Assembly (NCBI RefSeq): GCF_003325755.1 | Contig: NZ_QORI02000007.1 | Coordinates: forward strand, 62,001 to 126,000 | Direction: 5' to 3' | Origin: Pseudomonas sp. SST3 | GTDB taxonomy: Bacteria > Pseudomonadota > Gammaproteobacteria > Pseudomonadales > Pseudomonadaceae | DNA length: 64,000 nt | Notes under the pieces: model-generated | Seen by the model: only the letters and a program-made list of their open reading frames with translations | What the model was told of the DNA's origin: nothing | Database searches by the model: none | Shown: positions 19,866-31,704 of the stretch, piece after piece | How positions within the stretch are numbered: the first letter of the stretch is position 1 | How the letters are laid out: each line of letters starts with the position of its first letter | Program-made: the position numbers and the translations under genes

Positions 19866-19892
19866 GTATCGGAATTCGGGCGAAAAGCTTGA
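19866..19892 (-). promoter_or_regulatory. FliA (sigma-28) promoter for the chemoreceptor gene
   Basis: Minus strand TCAAGCTT, 11-nt spacer, TCCGATAC. It keeps the 8-11-8 spacing of the fliC promoter (46813-46839), and its -35 is the same as that of the fliS promoter (43322-43348). The -10 differs from GCCGATAA at two positions. The predicted start is about 45 nt before the ATG. Confidence 0.6.
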
Positions 19893-20007
19893 AGTGCCGG
19901 CATCTGAAAACGGGCCCATCAGGGAAGATTGCGACGAGCGGCGATACGGTTAAAGATGGCTATTAAACTGCCAGCAACCCATCCAGCCGCAGGATCAACA
20001 GTACCGC

Positions 20008-21030
20008 TCAATCTGCATTCGGCCGCTGCTTGCGCGGCAGCACGTCAAGGAAGTTGTCACGCGCAACCTTGCGGGCAATCGATTCGGGCAACGCATCAAG
20101 AAACGGGTCGAACGCACGCATGCCCTCCGCCAAGTTATCAAACCGACCGACCACATCTGAGCCAAGCATGAAGCGCGTAGGATGACGCTCGATTAGCGCC
20201 AGCCACTCCTGGTCTGGCTGCCCGGCCTCATTCAGGAGATAGGGCCTGAGCATCGTCCAGGACAGGTCGATATGGAGATTGGGATAGTCATCTAGCAAAC
20301 GGCTGACCGTTGGCAGCAGAAATTCGAGTTTTTCCTGATGACGATGCAGCTCCATGCTCGTCCCCGCATGCGCCCAGATGAAACGAGTATGCGGATGGTT
20401 ACGCAGCGACTCTTCCAGCTCAGCCAGGTACAGCGGATTACGCTCACGCTTGGAGGTGATATTGGAATGCAGCATCACCGGTAAATCGAACTCAGCGGCC
20501 AGGTGATAGACGCGTGTCAGCGCCTCGTTGTTGGCACGCGGCGTATCGCCTTCCGTCAGTGCGGTGACGTCATCGTGCCGGGTGAATATCTCGCCCAGCC
20601 CCTGCCAAAGTCCAGGATCGAGATCGAGCATCCGCCGAATATGCGCGTCGGCATTCTTGTCGTTGGGATTGAAACCTGAGAGAAACGGATGGAAGCGCCG
20701 CCGCTGCTCGTCATCCAGCTCCTTCAAGGCTGCGGCAACCACCACATCGGTCGCGCTGTACCAGTAGACGGGCGCGTCATCGCCCGCATAGTAGCGGGGT
20801 CGCTTAGGCTCGTTCTCATGCCACTTCTTGGCGACCGGGATCCCGCTAATCATCACATGGTCGATATCGCCAGCGTCCATCGCCTTGCGCAGCTTGCTCA
20901 TGCCATCGCTTTCCTGAAAGAAATCAACGAAATGCAGATGAGCGTCGCTGTAGTGATAGTCGCGTGCATGAACCGGCGCGATCGACGCGACCAGACACAG
21001 CGCGGTAAAGCAGTTTCGTAAGTTGAACAA
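20008..21030 (-). CDS. Amidohydrolase family protein, exported, TTG start
   Basis: About 340 residues. A signal peptide (NLRNCFTALCLVASIAPVHA) precedes an amidohydrolase-2 type TIM barrel with metal-binding HxH in SDAHLHFVDFF, a His in WAHAGTS, and an Asp in FMLGSDVVGR. The TTG at 21030 is chosen because a perfect AGGAGG lies seven bases upstream and the signal peptide then starts at once; no ATG fits as well. The substrate is unknown. It lies between htpG and the chemoreceptor on the same strand but is separated from htpG by a hairpin. Confidence 0.8.
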   Translation of the reverse strand: MFNLRNCFTALCLVASIAPVHARDYHYSDAHLHFVDFFQESDGMSKLRKAMDAGDIDHVMISGIPVAKKWHENEPKRPRYYAGDDAPVYWYSATDVVVAAALKELDDEQRRRFHPFLSGFNPNDKNADAHIRRMLDLDPGLWQGLGEIFTRHDDVTALTEGDTPRANNEALTRVYHLAAEFDLPVMLHSNITSKRERNPLYLAELEESLRNHPHTRFIWAHAGTSMELHRHQEKLEFLLPTVSRLLDDYPNLHIDLSWTMLRPYLLNEAGQPDQEWLALIERHPTRFMLGSDVVGRFDNLAEGMRAFDPFLDALPESIARKVARDNFLDVLPRKQRPNAD

Positions 21031-21206
21031 CCAATGACCTCCTGATAGCCAAGCGGATAGACCGCCCTGGGGCATGGCGGTTCAGTAGCAGGCTGTCGTT
21101 CCCCTTGTATCGGCGGCCCCGAAACTGAGGGAACCGATCGCCGGTAAACGGAGCCGCGGAGATCATCATGGCGTGACGGGGCCAAACCACGCCGGATCGA
21201 ACGTAG

Positions 21207-21230
21207 AAGGCCCGTCACTGACGGGCCTTT
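21207..21230 (-). terminator. Hairpin terminator downstream of htpG
   Basis: AAGGCCCGT / ACGGGCCTT stem around CACTG, 17 bp after the htpG stop. The T run (CCTTTTG) is better on the plus strand, so on the htpG strand it may be a weak terminator. Confidence 0.6.
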
Positions 21231-21246
21231 TGTACGCGCTGCTGGG

Positions 21247-23154
21247 TTACGCGGAAAGCTCAACCAGCAGCTTGTTCAGACGCTGCACATAGGCTGCCGG
21301 ATCCTTGAGGCTGTCGCCGGCGGCCAGCGCGGCCTGATCGAAGAGGATGTGCGACAGGTCAGCGAAGCGATCCTCGTCCGGCTCGGCGTCCAGCTTCTCG
21401 ATCAAAGGATGCTGAGGGTTGATCTCGAAGATCGGCTTGGAGTCCGGTACCTTCTGCCCGCTAGCTTCTAGAATCTGGCGCATCTGCAGCCCCAGGTCCT
21501 GCTCACCGATTGCGAGAATCGCCGGAGAGTCGGTCAGGCGGTGCGATACCCGCACTTCAGCCACCGCGTCACCCAGCGCGGTCTTGAGGCGCTCGACCAG
21601 GCCTTCCTTGGTCTTGGCGATTTCTTCTTGGGCCTTCTTGTCCTCTTCCGAGTCCAGCTTGCCGAGATCCAGATCACCGCGTGCGACGTCCACGAACTGC
21701 TTGCTATCGAACTCCGTGAGATAACTCATCAACCATTCGTCGATGCGGTCGGTGAGCAACAGCACCTCGATGCTCTTCTTGCGGAAGACTTCCAGGTGCG
21801 GGCTGTTCTTGACCTGTGCATAGGACTCGCCGGTGAGGTAGTAGATCTTGTCCTGACCTTCCTTGACGCGCCCGAGATAATCGGCCAGCGAAACGCTCTG
21901 CTCGCCTGAAGCATCCTGGGTGGAGGCGAAGCGCAGGAGACCGGCGATCTTCTCCTTGTTGGCGAAATCTTCCGCCGGGCCTTCCTTGAGTACCTGACCG
22001 AACTGTTTCCAGAAGTTCTTGTAGTCCTCGGGCTTGTCCTTGGCCAACTTGTCCAGCATGTCCAGAACACGTTTGGTAAGCGCCGACTTCATCGAATCGA
22101 TGACCGGATCCTTTTGCAGGATTTCGCGCGAAACGTTCAGCGACAGGTCGTTGGAGTCGATCACGCCCTTGATGAAGCGCAGGTACAGCGGCAGGAACTC
22201 GTCCGCCTGATCCATGATGAACACACGCTGCACGTACAACTTGAGACCCTTGGGCGCCTCACGCTGGTACAGATCGAACGGTGCGCGGCCCGGCACATAA
22301 AGCAGCGAGGTGTATTCGAGCTTGCCTTCGACCTTGTTGTGGCTCCAGGCAAGCGGGTTCTCGAAATCGTGGCCGACGTGCTTGTAGAACTCCTGATATT
22401 CCTCGTCCTTGATCTCGGTACGAGGACGCGTCCAGAGCGCGCTGGCGCGGTTGACGGTTTCCCACTCGAGTTCCGCCGGTTCGTCCTGCTCCTCGCCATG
22501 ACTCTCCTTCGGCAGTTCAATCGGCAGGGCAATATGGTCGGAGTACTTCTTGATGATGTTGCGCAGGCGCCAGCCATCAGCAAATTCTTCTTCGCCCGAC
22601 TTCAAGTGCAGCACGATGCGGGTGCCGCGCTCCGGCTTGTCAATGTTGGCAACTTCGAACTCGCCCTCGCCTTTCGATGACCAGTACACGCCTTCTTCGA
22701 CAGCTGTGCCGGCACGACGGCTGAACACTTCCACCTGATCGGCGACAATGAATGCGGAGTAGAAGCCGACACCGAACTGGCCGATCAGGTGCGAATCCTT
22801 CTTCTGGTCGCCCGTGAGGTGCTTCATGAACTCGGCGGTACCGGACTTGGCGATGGTACCGAGATGCGTAATGACATCCTCCCGGTTCATGCCGATGCCG
22901 TTGTCGTCGAGCGTGACGGTCTTGGCATCCTTGTCGAAGCTGACGCGGATCCGCAGCTCGGCACCACCCTCGAGCAGCTCGGGTTTGGCCAGCGCTTCGA
23001 AACGCAGTTTGTCAGCCGCATCCGAGGCGTTTGAAATCAGCTCGCGAAGAAAGATCTCCTTGTTCGAATACAAGGAGTGAATCATCAGGTGAAGCAGTTG
23101 CTTCACTTCGGTCTGGAAGCCCAGGGTTTCTTTGTTTTGAGTCTCCACACTCAT
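21247..23154 (-). CDS. htpG: Molecular chaperone HtpG (Hsp90 family)
   Basis: 635 residues. Cytoplasmic ATP-dependent chaperone. The GHKL ATPase site is visible: [30 protein letters not shown], and [13 protein letters not shown]. Middle and C-terminal dimerisation domains are complete ([20 protein letters not shown]). A clear sigma-32 promoter is placed just upstream, as expected for this heat-shock gene. Confidence 0.97.
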   Translation of the reverse strand: MSVETQNKETLGFQTEVKQLLHLMIHSLYSNKEIFLRELISNASDAADKLRFEALAKPELLEGGAELRIRVSFDKDAKTVTLDDNGIGMNREDVITHLGTIAKSGTAEFMKHLTGDQKKDSHLIGQFGVGFYSAFIVADQVEVFSRRAGTAVEEGVYWSSKGEGEFEVANIDKPERGTRIVLHLKSGEEEFADGWRLRNIIKKYSDHIALPIELPKESHGEEQDEPAELEWETVNRASALWTRPRTEIKDEEYQEFYKHVGHDFENPLAWSHNKVEGKLEYTSLLYVPGRAPFDLYQREAPKGLKLYVQRVFIMDQADEFLPLYLRFIKGVIDSNDLSLNVSREILQKDPVIDSMKSALTKRVLDMLDKLAKDKPEDYKNFWKQFGQVLKEGPAEDFANKEKIAGLLRFASTQDASGEQSVSLADYLGRVKEGQDKIYYLTGESYAQVKNSPHLEVFRKKSIEVLLLTDRIDEWLMSYLTEFDSKQFVDVARGDLDLGKLDSEEDKKAQEEIAKTKEGLVERLKTALGDAVAEVRVSHRLTDSPAILAIGEQDLGLQMRQILEASGQKVPDSKPIFEINPQHPLIEKLDAEPDEDRFADLSHILFDQAALAAGDSLKDPAAYVQRLNKLLVELSA

Positions 23155-23211
23155 CGTCTTGCAAACTCCACATCGTCAATGGCACGGACCGCGATTGCGG
23201 TAATGACAAGC

Positions 23212-23239
23212 AGATGGGGGTTGAATGCACGAATTCAAG
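23212..23239 (-). promoter_or_regulatory. Sigma-32 heat-shock promoter of htpG
   Basis: Minus strand CTTGAA (23234-23239), 14-nt spacer, CCCCATCT (23212-23219). Both boxes match the RpoH consensus (CTTGAA ... CCCCATNT) exactly. The predicted start lies about 50 nt before the htpG ATG at 23154. Confidence 0.85.
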
Positions 23240-23240
23240 G

Positions 23241-23266
23241 GGCGCTCGCCTGACACTTCGAGCGCC
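23241..23266 (-). terminator. Hairpin between the upstream gene and the htpG promoter
   Basis: GGCGCTCG / CGAGCGCC, perfect 8-bp stem with a 10-nt loop, located 20 bp after the stop of the gene at 23286 and directly abutting the htpG -35 box. It has no long T run, so it may be a weak terminator that insulates htpG. Confidence 0.45.
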
Positions 23267-23285
23267 TCATCCGATTCGCCTGGCG

Positions 23286-24536
23286 CTATGGCTCGAGCAA
23301 TTCAAGCAGGGCGATATCGCCCGGGGCGAGATTGTAGATGGCTTCTCCCGGGCCTTTCAGCATTCGCCGGATCGCCACGTTGCCGTCACGATCAATGCCG
23401 GCAAACCGGCCTTCTGCCACCCCGCCACTCCCTGTATACGCTCGCATCTGCAAATGCTCGTAACGTGCCGGATTGCGCAGCAACCGTGCCAGCGAAAAGC
23501 GCTGCCGACGATCGATGCGAGGTGATGAGGTACCGTCCGGGAACGCTTCTGGTTGGAGGGAGGCTACTTTTGGCTGTTTTTCGATCTCGGCAGGCAATGG
23601 CGGGTAGGTGTCGTCATTTACCGCCCAGCCTTGATCGCCCTTGTGGATGTTCAGTTCGAAATGGCTGGGCGCACCCTTCACCCTGGCTTGCACCGATACC
23701 GTCATCGCCACGGCAGGGAAGCTGACCGGAGCCAGCGTCTCGATGGATACCGCTCGCGTCTCGAAACGTCGCTGCAGATGATCTTTGGCCAGATACATAA
23801 GCGTATCCGCCGAGTCGTGGGTCAGATCCACCTGCCCTTCGCGGTAGCGCAGGTCGTCAGTGAACAGCTCGACATGGCCGCTAAGACTCGTGTGGTAGCG
23901 CATCGGCAGGACCAGGTGAAAGTCGCCGACCAGCTTGTTCGGTGGCACCGGCTGCAAATCCAGATGCAGGGTGTACCCGCTCTGGATTCTGCGCGCTTCA
24001 GGGAGCTCCTGCTCCGGTCGCATCCAGTTGATCTCGATCTCTGGGACTGGATTAACATCCTGGGGAAGCACATCGGCCTGCAAAGCGCCAGGCGGTGTCG
24101 CCCCGAGGCGGATGCGCACTTCCTGTCTGGCAAACAGGCCGTCACCTTCCCGCAGCGTCAGCATGCCATCCGTGAGCTTACCGACCTGAGGATTGAATGG
24201 GCGGCCATCGAGCTGGCCGTGTAGCCGGATAGCCAAGTGGCGGTTCCGAGCCTGCTCATCCGGTTCGAGCCATTTCAGGCTGGCGATCGCCGCCATGCGC
24301 TCCGGGTCATGGTTGGCGAGCAGCGTGAATCCGACGACCAGTGGAATGAACCCCAGCCCTGCCAGGCCGATAGCCTTTCGAGCCGTATGCCAGTGTCGGA
24401 TCACATACAACAATGTAACCGGAGGGAGCAGGCTTCCCACGCCCCACAACAGGCCAGTACCGAAGGCCAGAACGATCAACCAGACGAGCCCGGCCACTAT
24501 CAGAAGCAGCCCGCCCAGTATCAGCAACGCATCCAT
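23286..24536 (-). CDS. Hypothetical membrane-anchored protein
   Basis: 416 residues. Two or three hydrophobic segments at the N-terminus (residues 3-40 and 55-75, including GVGSLLPPVTLLYVI) are followed by a large soluble region with mostly beta-strand character and no catalytic motif that I recognise. The soluble part probably faces the periplasm, but topology is not certain. It precedes htpG on the same strand. No family was assigned. Confidence 0.7.
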   Translation of the reverse strand: MDALLILGGLLLIVAGLVWLIVLAFGTGLLWGVGSLLPPVTLLYVIRHWHTARKAIGLAGLGFIPLVVGFTLLANHDPERMAAIASLKWLEPDEQARNRHLAIRLHGQLDGRPFNPQVGKLTDGMLTLREGDGLFARQEVRIRLGATPPGALQADVLPQDVNPVPEIEINWMRPEQELPEARRIQSGYTLHLDLQPVPPNKLVGDFHLVLPMRYHTSLSGHVELFTDDLRYREGQVDLTHDSADTLMYLAKDHLQRRFETRAVSIETLAPVSFPAVAMTVSVQARVKGAPSHFELNIHKGDQGWAVNDDTYPPLPAEIEKQPKVASLQPEAFPDGTSSPRIDRRQRFSLARLLRNPARYEHLQMRAYTGSGGVAEGRFAGIDRDGNVAIRRMLKGPGEAIYNLAPGDIALLELLEP

Positions 24537-24578
24537 TCAACACCCTTGAGACGTCTGTAGAGGCAGCCGCCAGACGTA

Positions 24579-25025
24579 TCAGGGCTCGTTGACCTTGAAG
24601 TGACAACGGGCAGTGGCGATAGGCTCGGCCTGATTCGTCTGCCAGGCCGTAACAGCGACGTTCGCTACGCGACGCCCCTGGCGCCAGACCTGACAGGCGG
24701 CAAAGGTGTCACGATAGTGACCTGCCCGAAGATAATCTATCGAGAAGTCGATGATTTTGGGCAAATGTGGCGCCCCCATGAACATCAATAAATGGAGCAT
24801 CGCTGCGTGCTCCATGAAGCCCGCAATCACCCCTCCATGGATAGCCGGGAGCGTGGGATTTCCGATATTGTCCTGGTTTTTCGGTAGCCGGAACACCATG
24901 TCGTCGCCCAGCCTCAAGCATTCGATGCCAATGAGTCTGGCATACGGCACCATCTGTAAAAGCGCATCGTAGTTGTTGCTGGCGTGGGCCTCGCTGACCA
25001 GCGTATCAAGATCCAGACTGCTCAC
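24579..25025 (-). CDS. PaaI-type hotdog thioesterase, GTG start
   Basis: 148 residues with the hotdog motif LPAIHGGVIAGFMEHAAM. The start is a GTG whose GTGA overlaps the stop of the upstream thioesterase gene, so the two are translationally coupled. In the motif the usual acidic catalytic residue is Glu in FMEH. Substrate unknown. The pair suggests two subunits or two acyl-CoA specificities; the sequences are clearly different, so not a recent duplication. Confidence 0.83.
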   Translation of the reverse strand: MSSLDLDTLVSEAHASNNYDALLQMVPYARLIGIECLRLGDDMVFRLPKNQDNIGNPTLPAIHGGVIAGFMEHAAMLHLLMFMGAPHLPKIIDFSIDYLRAGHYRDTFAACQVWRQGRRVANVAVTAWQTNQAEPIATARCHFKVNEP

Positions 25026-25480
25026 TGAGACACCCCCAACTCCGATACCTGGGCGCTCTTGCCCATGCGCATAAACGCCCCCACGACGTGCGCAATCGGC
25101 TCGTTGATATCGCGTTGGTATGCCACGCCACGTGTGAAAATCACAGTCGGCGTAACTCGGTAGCATTCGGCAAAGCCGAATACATCATGGTTCGGTTCCG
25201 CCGGGTGCATGTAGTCAATGCGTAGATCCAGCGTCGGGCAGATTTCCAATTCGGGCAGTGCACATGCCGTTGAAATGCCACAGGTGGTATCCATCAGCGT
25301 GGTGATCGCGCCGCCGTGGATGCGCCCGCTGTCTGGATTACTGACGATCTTCTCACTGTAAGGAAGGCGCAGCGTGAGCCCATTGGCATCGGCGTGTTCG
25401 ACGCTCATGCCGAGCACCTGGCAGTGGCGTAACAGAGAAAGAAAGCGCTGGGTACGCTCCAGTATCAGACTATCGCTCAT
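25022..25480 (-). CDS. PaaI-type hotdog thioesterase
   Basis: 152 residues with SGRIHGGAITTLMDTTCG, the PaaI-like signature with an acidic Asp. Predicted cytoplasmic acyl-CoA thioesterase. It overlaps the following thioesterase gene by four bases. No recognisable regulatory site. Confidence 0.87.
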   Translation of the reverse strand: MSDSLILERTQRFLSLLRHCQVLGMSVEHADANGLTLRLPYSEKIVSNPDSGRIHGGAITTLMDTTCGISTACALPELEICPTLDLRIDYMHPAEPNHDVFGFAECYRVTPTVIFTRGVAYQRDINEPIAHVVGAFMRMGKSAQVSELGVSQ

Positions 25481-25536
25481 GCGAACTCTCGAATCGGAAT
25501 GAAGCCGGGCAGTTTAACCTGCGTCGATGGAGGGCC

Positions 25537-26262
25537 CTATTCCTTGGGGCTGTCGATAGGCAAGGTTGGCGTAAACACCATCACCTCAAGCACATCGGAA
25601 TGGAATTCGCGGCGATACAGTATCAGTACTACGCCCGCCGTTACGCCCATGAAGAACCAGGGATGAACGAACCACGCCAGTGTAGCCATGCCGAAATAGT
25701 AGGCACGCAGGCCGAAGTTAAACTGGTTGGCGGCCATCGAAATGACCCGTGCGGCGCGTTCGGCGAAGAACTTGCGTTCTTGGTCGCTGACATTGCGCTC
25801 GCCAGCCATGGGCGCCGAGGCGACCAGCACAGCGGCAAAGTTGTATTGCCGCATGCACCAGCTGAAGGTAAAGAAGGCATAAACAAAGACGACAGCCAAA
25901 GCGAGCAGCTTGATCTCGGAAAGGCCCCGGCTCACCGGCTGGGCGAACGGCAGATCAGCCAATAGCGAGACTGCCCGGTCGGAAGCGCCCAGTGCGGTAA
26001 GAACACCCGCCAGAATGATCAACGTGCTGGACGCGAAGAAGCTGGCATTGCGTTCGAGATTGCCGATCACGTTGGCGTCGGCGATCCGGTTGTCACGTAA
26101 CAGCATGCGGCGCATCCAGTCCTGACGGTACAAGTGCAGCACGCTGGCCAGGCAGGCAGTATCCCTGCCGCGCCAACTGGCGTACCGCGTATACCCGACC
26201 CAGCAAAGAATGAACCAGACGACAGCAATCAGGTGCGGTAGAAGATGACTCGGAATCGACAT
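25537..26262 (-). CDS. DUF599 domain-containing membrane protein
   Basis: 241 residues with about four hydrophobic segments (near 8-25, 75-100, 115-140, 195-220). The RMLLRDNRIADANVIGNLERNASFFASS segment between the first two and FTFSWCMRQYNF in the third match DUF599. Function unknown. A single gene 56 bp upstream of the thioesterase pair on the same strand. Confidence 0.85.
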   Translation of the reverse strand: MSIPSHLLPHLIAVVWFILCWVGYTRYASWRGRDTACLASVLHLYRQDWMRRMLLRDNRIADANVIGNLERNASFFASSTLIILAGVLTALGASDRAVSLLADLPFAQPVSRGLSEIKLLALAVVFVYAFFTFSWCMRQYNFAAVLVASAPMAGERNVSDQERKFFAERAARVISMAANQFNFGLRAYYFGMATLAWFVHPWFFMGVTAGVVLILYRREFHSDVLEVMVFTPTLPIDSPKE

Positions 26263-26335
26263 AAAAGCCCCCGGAATACTCGCACCTGATTATAGCCAGA
26301 CAATGCACCTGCCCAGCGTTTCAGCGGGACGGAGC

Positions 26336-27676
26336 TCAGCGTGCGTCCGTTGCACGGCGGGCCCGGGCGATGCCAAGCAACCGATCCACTACAAAGGCGA
26401 CCGTCAGCGTCACCAGCACGGGCACCAGCCAGCCCATGCTCTGAGCCGCCAGCGGCAGGACCGTAAATGGTTCGGGTACCAGCTCAGTGAAACCTGCTGC
26501 AGAGAAACCGTCTACTACACCGAACACGAGTGTCACCGCCATCACCGGAATGAATACACGGCTTGGCGAGATCCACCAGCGGTCGAGCAGGCTCAGCGCC
26601 ACCAGCATGATCGCCAGCGGATAAAGCCCGACCAGCACCGGCACCGAAACACTGATCAATTGAGTAAGCCCCTGGTTCGATACCGCCAGACTGAATAGCG
26701 TGAATACGATCACCACGGCGCGATAGCTGACTGGAAGTAGGCTGCTGAAAAACTCGCCACAGGCGGTCGTCAGCCCGACCGCGGTGGTCAAGCATGCCAA
26801 GGTGATCACCACGGCCAGCAACAGGCTGCCGGTGGTACCGAATGTGTGCTGTACATAAGTGGTCAGGATCTGAACGCCGTTCTGCGCATCACCCGCAATA
26901 CCCTGGCTGGTAGCGCCGAGATAGAAAAGCGCCAGGTAAACGAGCGAAAGCCCGACGGCCGCGATGGCTCCGGCAATCATGGAATAGCGGGTTACCAACG
27001 CCGGCTCCGATACACCGCGATCACGGATGGCCGTGGCGATCACGATACCGAACACCAGTGCACCCAGCGTATCCATCGTCAGATAGCCTTCGAGAAAGCC
27101 TTTGAGCAATGGGCCATTGCGGTAGCTTTCGGCAGTACTGCCAATCTCGCCGGCCGGGGCGAATAAAGCGGCGCCGCCCAGTACCAGCAACGCCGCGAGA
27201 AGTACCGGCGTGATGAACTTGCCGATCCGGTTGACCAACTGGCCGGGGTTAAGCACGAGAAACAATGTGGCCGCGAAAAACAAGACCGTATACACGAACA
27301 ACGGCGTGGCCGAATCTCCGGTAAAGGGTGCGACGCCCATTTCGAACGAGACCACGGCAGTGCGCGGTGTCGCGAATAGAGGGCCGATTGCAAGATAAAC
27401 CGCGACCGCCAGCAGTGTTCCGGCGACACGCCCCAGCGGTGCAGTCAGCCTGTCCATCCCACCGCCCACTCGTGCCAGCGCTACCACTGTCAGCAGCGGC
27501 AGGCCGACACCTGTCAGCAGGAAGCCCACCGCCGCGAGCCAGATGGATTGCCCTGCGGCCAGCCCCGCGCTGGGCGGGAAAATGATATTACCGGCGCCAA
27601 GGAATAGCGCGAATGTCATGAATCCAAGCGCCAGCAAATCCAGGCCTTTCAATCGAGTCATTTGGTTAGTCACCAC
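26336..27676 (-). CDS. brnQ: Branched-chain amino acid transport system II carrier protein
   Basis: 446 residues with about 12 hydrophobic segments and the LIVCS family N-terminus (ALFLGAGNIIFPPSAG). It imports leucine, isoleucine and valine with Na+ or H+. A second Met at residue 6 (MTRLKGLD) is an equally plausible start. Isolated from the sucD terminator by 204 bp of non-coding sequence that shows no gene. Confidence 0.93.
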   Translation of the reverse strand: MVTNQMTRLKGLDLLALGFMTFALFLGAGNIIFPPSAGLAAGQSIWLAAVGFLLTGVGLPLLTVVALARVGGGMDRLTAPLGRVAGTLLAVAVYLAIGPLFATPRTAVVSFEMGVAPFTGDSATPLFVYTVLFFAATLFLVLNPGQLVNRIGKFITPVLLAALLVLGGAALFAPAGEIGSTAESYRNGPLLKGFLEGYLTMDTLGALVFGIVIATAIRDRGVSEPALVTRYSMIAGAIAAVGLSLVYLALFYLGATSQGIAGDAQNGVQILTTYVQHTFGTTGSLLLAVVITLACLTTAVGLTTACGEFFSSLLPVSYRAVVIVFTLFSLAVSNQGLTQLISVSVPVLVGLYPLAIMLVALSLLDRWWISPSRVFIPVMAVTLVFGVVDGFSAAGFTELVPEPFTVLPLAAQSMGWLVPVLVTLTVAFVVDRLLGIARARRATDAR

Positions 27677-27880
27677 TGCAAGAGGGGTTCTGGTACGGCG
27701 AACGCACCCAGGCGTGCTTCCCGGCGCGACACTCTCAAGCCGCCCGAGAAAAAAGGACGCACCTTAATGGAATTCCCCCTTCGGAGCGAGGGTTAGCGGT
27801 CTTTTTGGAGGAACGACGGCATGAAGACGCTGCATCGAAGCTAGCCCGGCGCTGCCGAGGCCAGACGAAAAAATCTACCG

Positions 27881-27923
27881 TAAAAACAAAAAATGCCAGT
27901 CAGGCAGCCTGACTGGCATTTTT
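27881..27923 (-). terminator. Terminator of the sdh-suc gene cluster
   Basis: Perfect 14-bp stem AAATGCCAGTCAGG / CCTGACTGGCATTT with a 3-nt loop (27891-27921), followed on the minus strand by TTTTTTGTTTTTA. It lies 17 bp after the sucD stop and is the strongest terminator in the window. Confidence 0.95.
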
Positions 27924-27939
27924 GTCGCAGGTGGGAGAA

Positions 27940-28826
27940 TCAGCCCTGCTTGACTTCCCAGCCGGTCAGTTCCGCGAGTGCCTTGCCAATATCGGCAAGC
28001 GAACGCACGGTCTTCACACCAGCGTCCTGCAGAGCGGCGAACTTCTCGTCAGCCGTACCCTTGCCACCGGAAATGATCGCACCAGCATGCCCCATGCGCT
28101 TGCCGGCAGGCGCAGTCACGCCAGCAATGTAGGAAACAACCGGCTTGGTCACGTTGGCCTTGATATAGGCCGCGGCTTCTTCCTCAGCGGAGCCGCCGAT
28201 TTCACCGATCATTACGATCGCTTCGGTCTGCGGGTCTTCCTGGAACAGCTTGAGGATGTCGATGAAGGTCGAACCGGGGATCGGGTCGCCACCGATGCCG
28301 ACGCAGGTGGACTGACCGAAACCGGCATCAGTGGTCTGCTTGACGGCTTCATAAGTCAGCGTACCGGAACGCGATACGATACCGACCTTACCTGGCAGGT
28401 GAATGTGGCCAGGCTGGATACCGATCTTGCACTCGCCGGGCGTGATCACACCGGGACAGTTCGGACCGATCAGACGCACACCGAGCTCGTCGCACTTGAT
28501 CTTCACTTCCAGCATGTCGAGGGTCGGGATACCCTCGGTGATGCAGACGATCAGTTTGATGCCACTGAACGCGGCCTCAAGGATCGAATCCTTGCAGAAC
28601 GGTGCCGGCACGTAAATGACCGATGCATCAGCGCCGGTCGCCTCGACGGCTTCCTTGACGGTGTTGAACACCGGCAGACCGAGGTGAGTGGTGCCGCCCT
28701 TGCCCGGCGTCACGCCGCCAACCATCTTGGTGCCGTACTCGATCGCCTGTTCGGAGTGGAAGGTACCCTGCGAGCCGGTAAAGCCCTGGCAGATGACCTT
28801 GGTGTCTTTATTGATCAGGACGCTCA

Positions 28827-28827
<1 letters not shown>
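27940..28827 (-). CDS. sucD: Succinyl-CoA synthetase alpha subunit
   Basis: 295 residues. Carries the phospho-His of the enzyme, in [17 protein letters not shown], and the CoA-binding [15 protein letters not shown] and [10 protein letters not shown] loops. Its start overlaps the sucC stop by one base. Last gene of the TCA cluster, followed by a strong terminator. Confidence 0.97.
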
Positions 28828-29993
<1,166 letters not shown>

Positions 29994-30092
29994 CTTAGCT
30001 ACCGTTCGGTTTGATGTGCATCAGACGTTGCATGTATGCCGCGTCGCCTCAAGTCGCTGAAAACTATCGAAAACACCTTTCAGAGACCTGTC

Positions 30093-30151
30093 ATACCTTG
30101 TCTTGAAGGTATCGACGGCTTGCGACGTTCCCAGAGAAACGAGGCAAGCCG
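30093..30151 (-). promoter_or_regulatory. Inverted repeats in the lpdG-sucC spacer (possible sucC leader motif)
   Basis: The 178-bp spacer has ATACCTT / AAGGTAT (30093-30099 and 30106-30112, 6-nt loop) and CGGCTTGC / GCAAGCCG (30116-30123 and 30144-30151, 20-nt loop), both perfect. A conserved RNA motif named sucC is known in this position in Pseudomonas; whether this is a member was not tested. Confidence 0.5.
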
Positions 30152-30171
30152 CCCTTTCTACCGCAGCGCTG

Positions 30172-31623
<1,452 letters not shown>

Positions 31624-31704
31624 TTACGTGCAGCAAAAGTCAAAAGGCCGCAATCGGCAAGCCCGGCTTGCGCCAGGCCTGTCAACTGCAGCCCGTGAGG
31701 CTTG

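Noticed and set aside
30011..30024. ANR/FNR-like box before sucC
   Set aside because: One mismatch and located 18 bases before the start codon, where an activator site is improbable; kept only as a remark.
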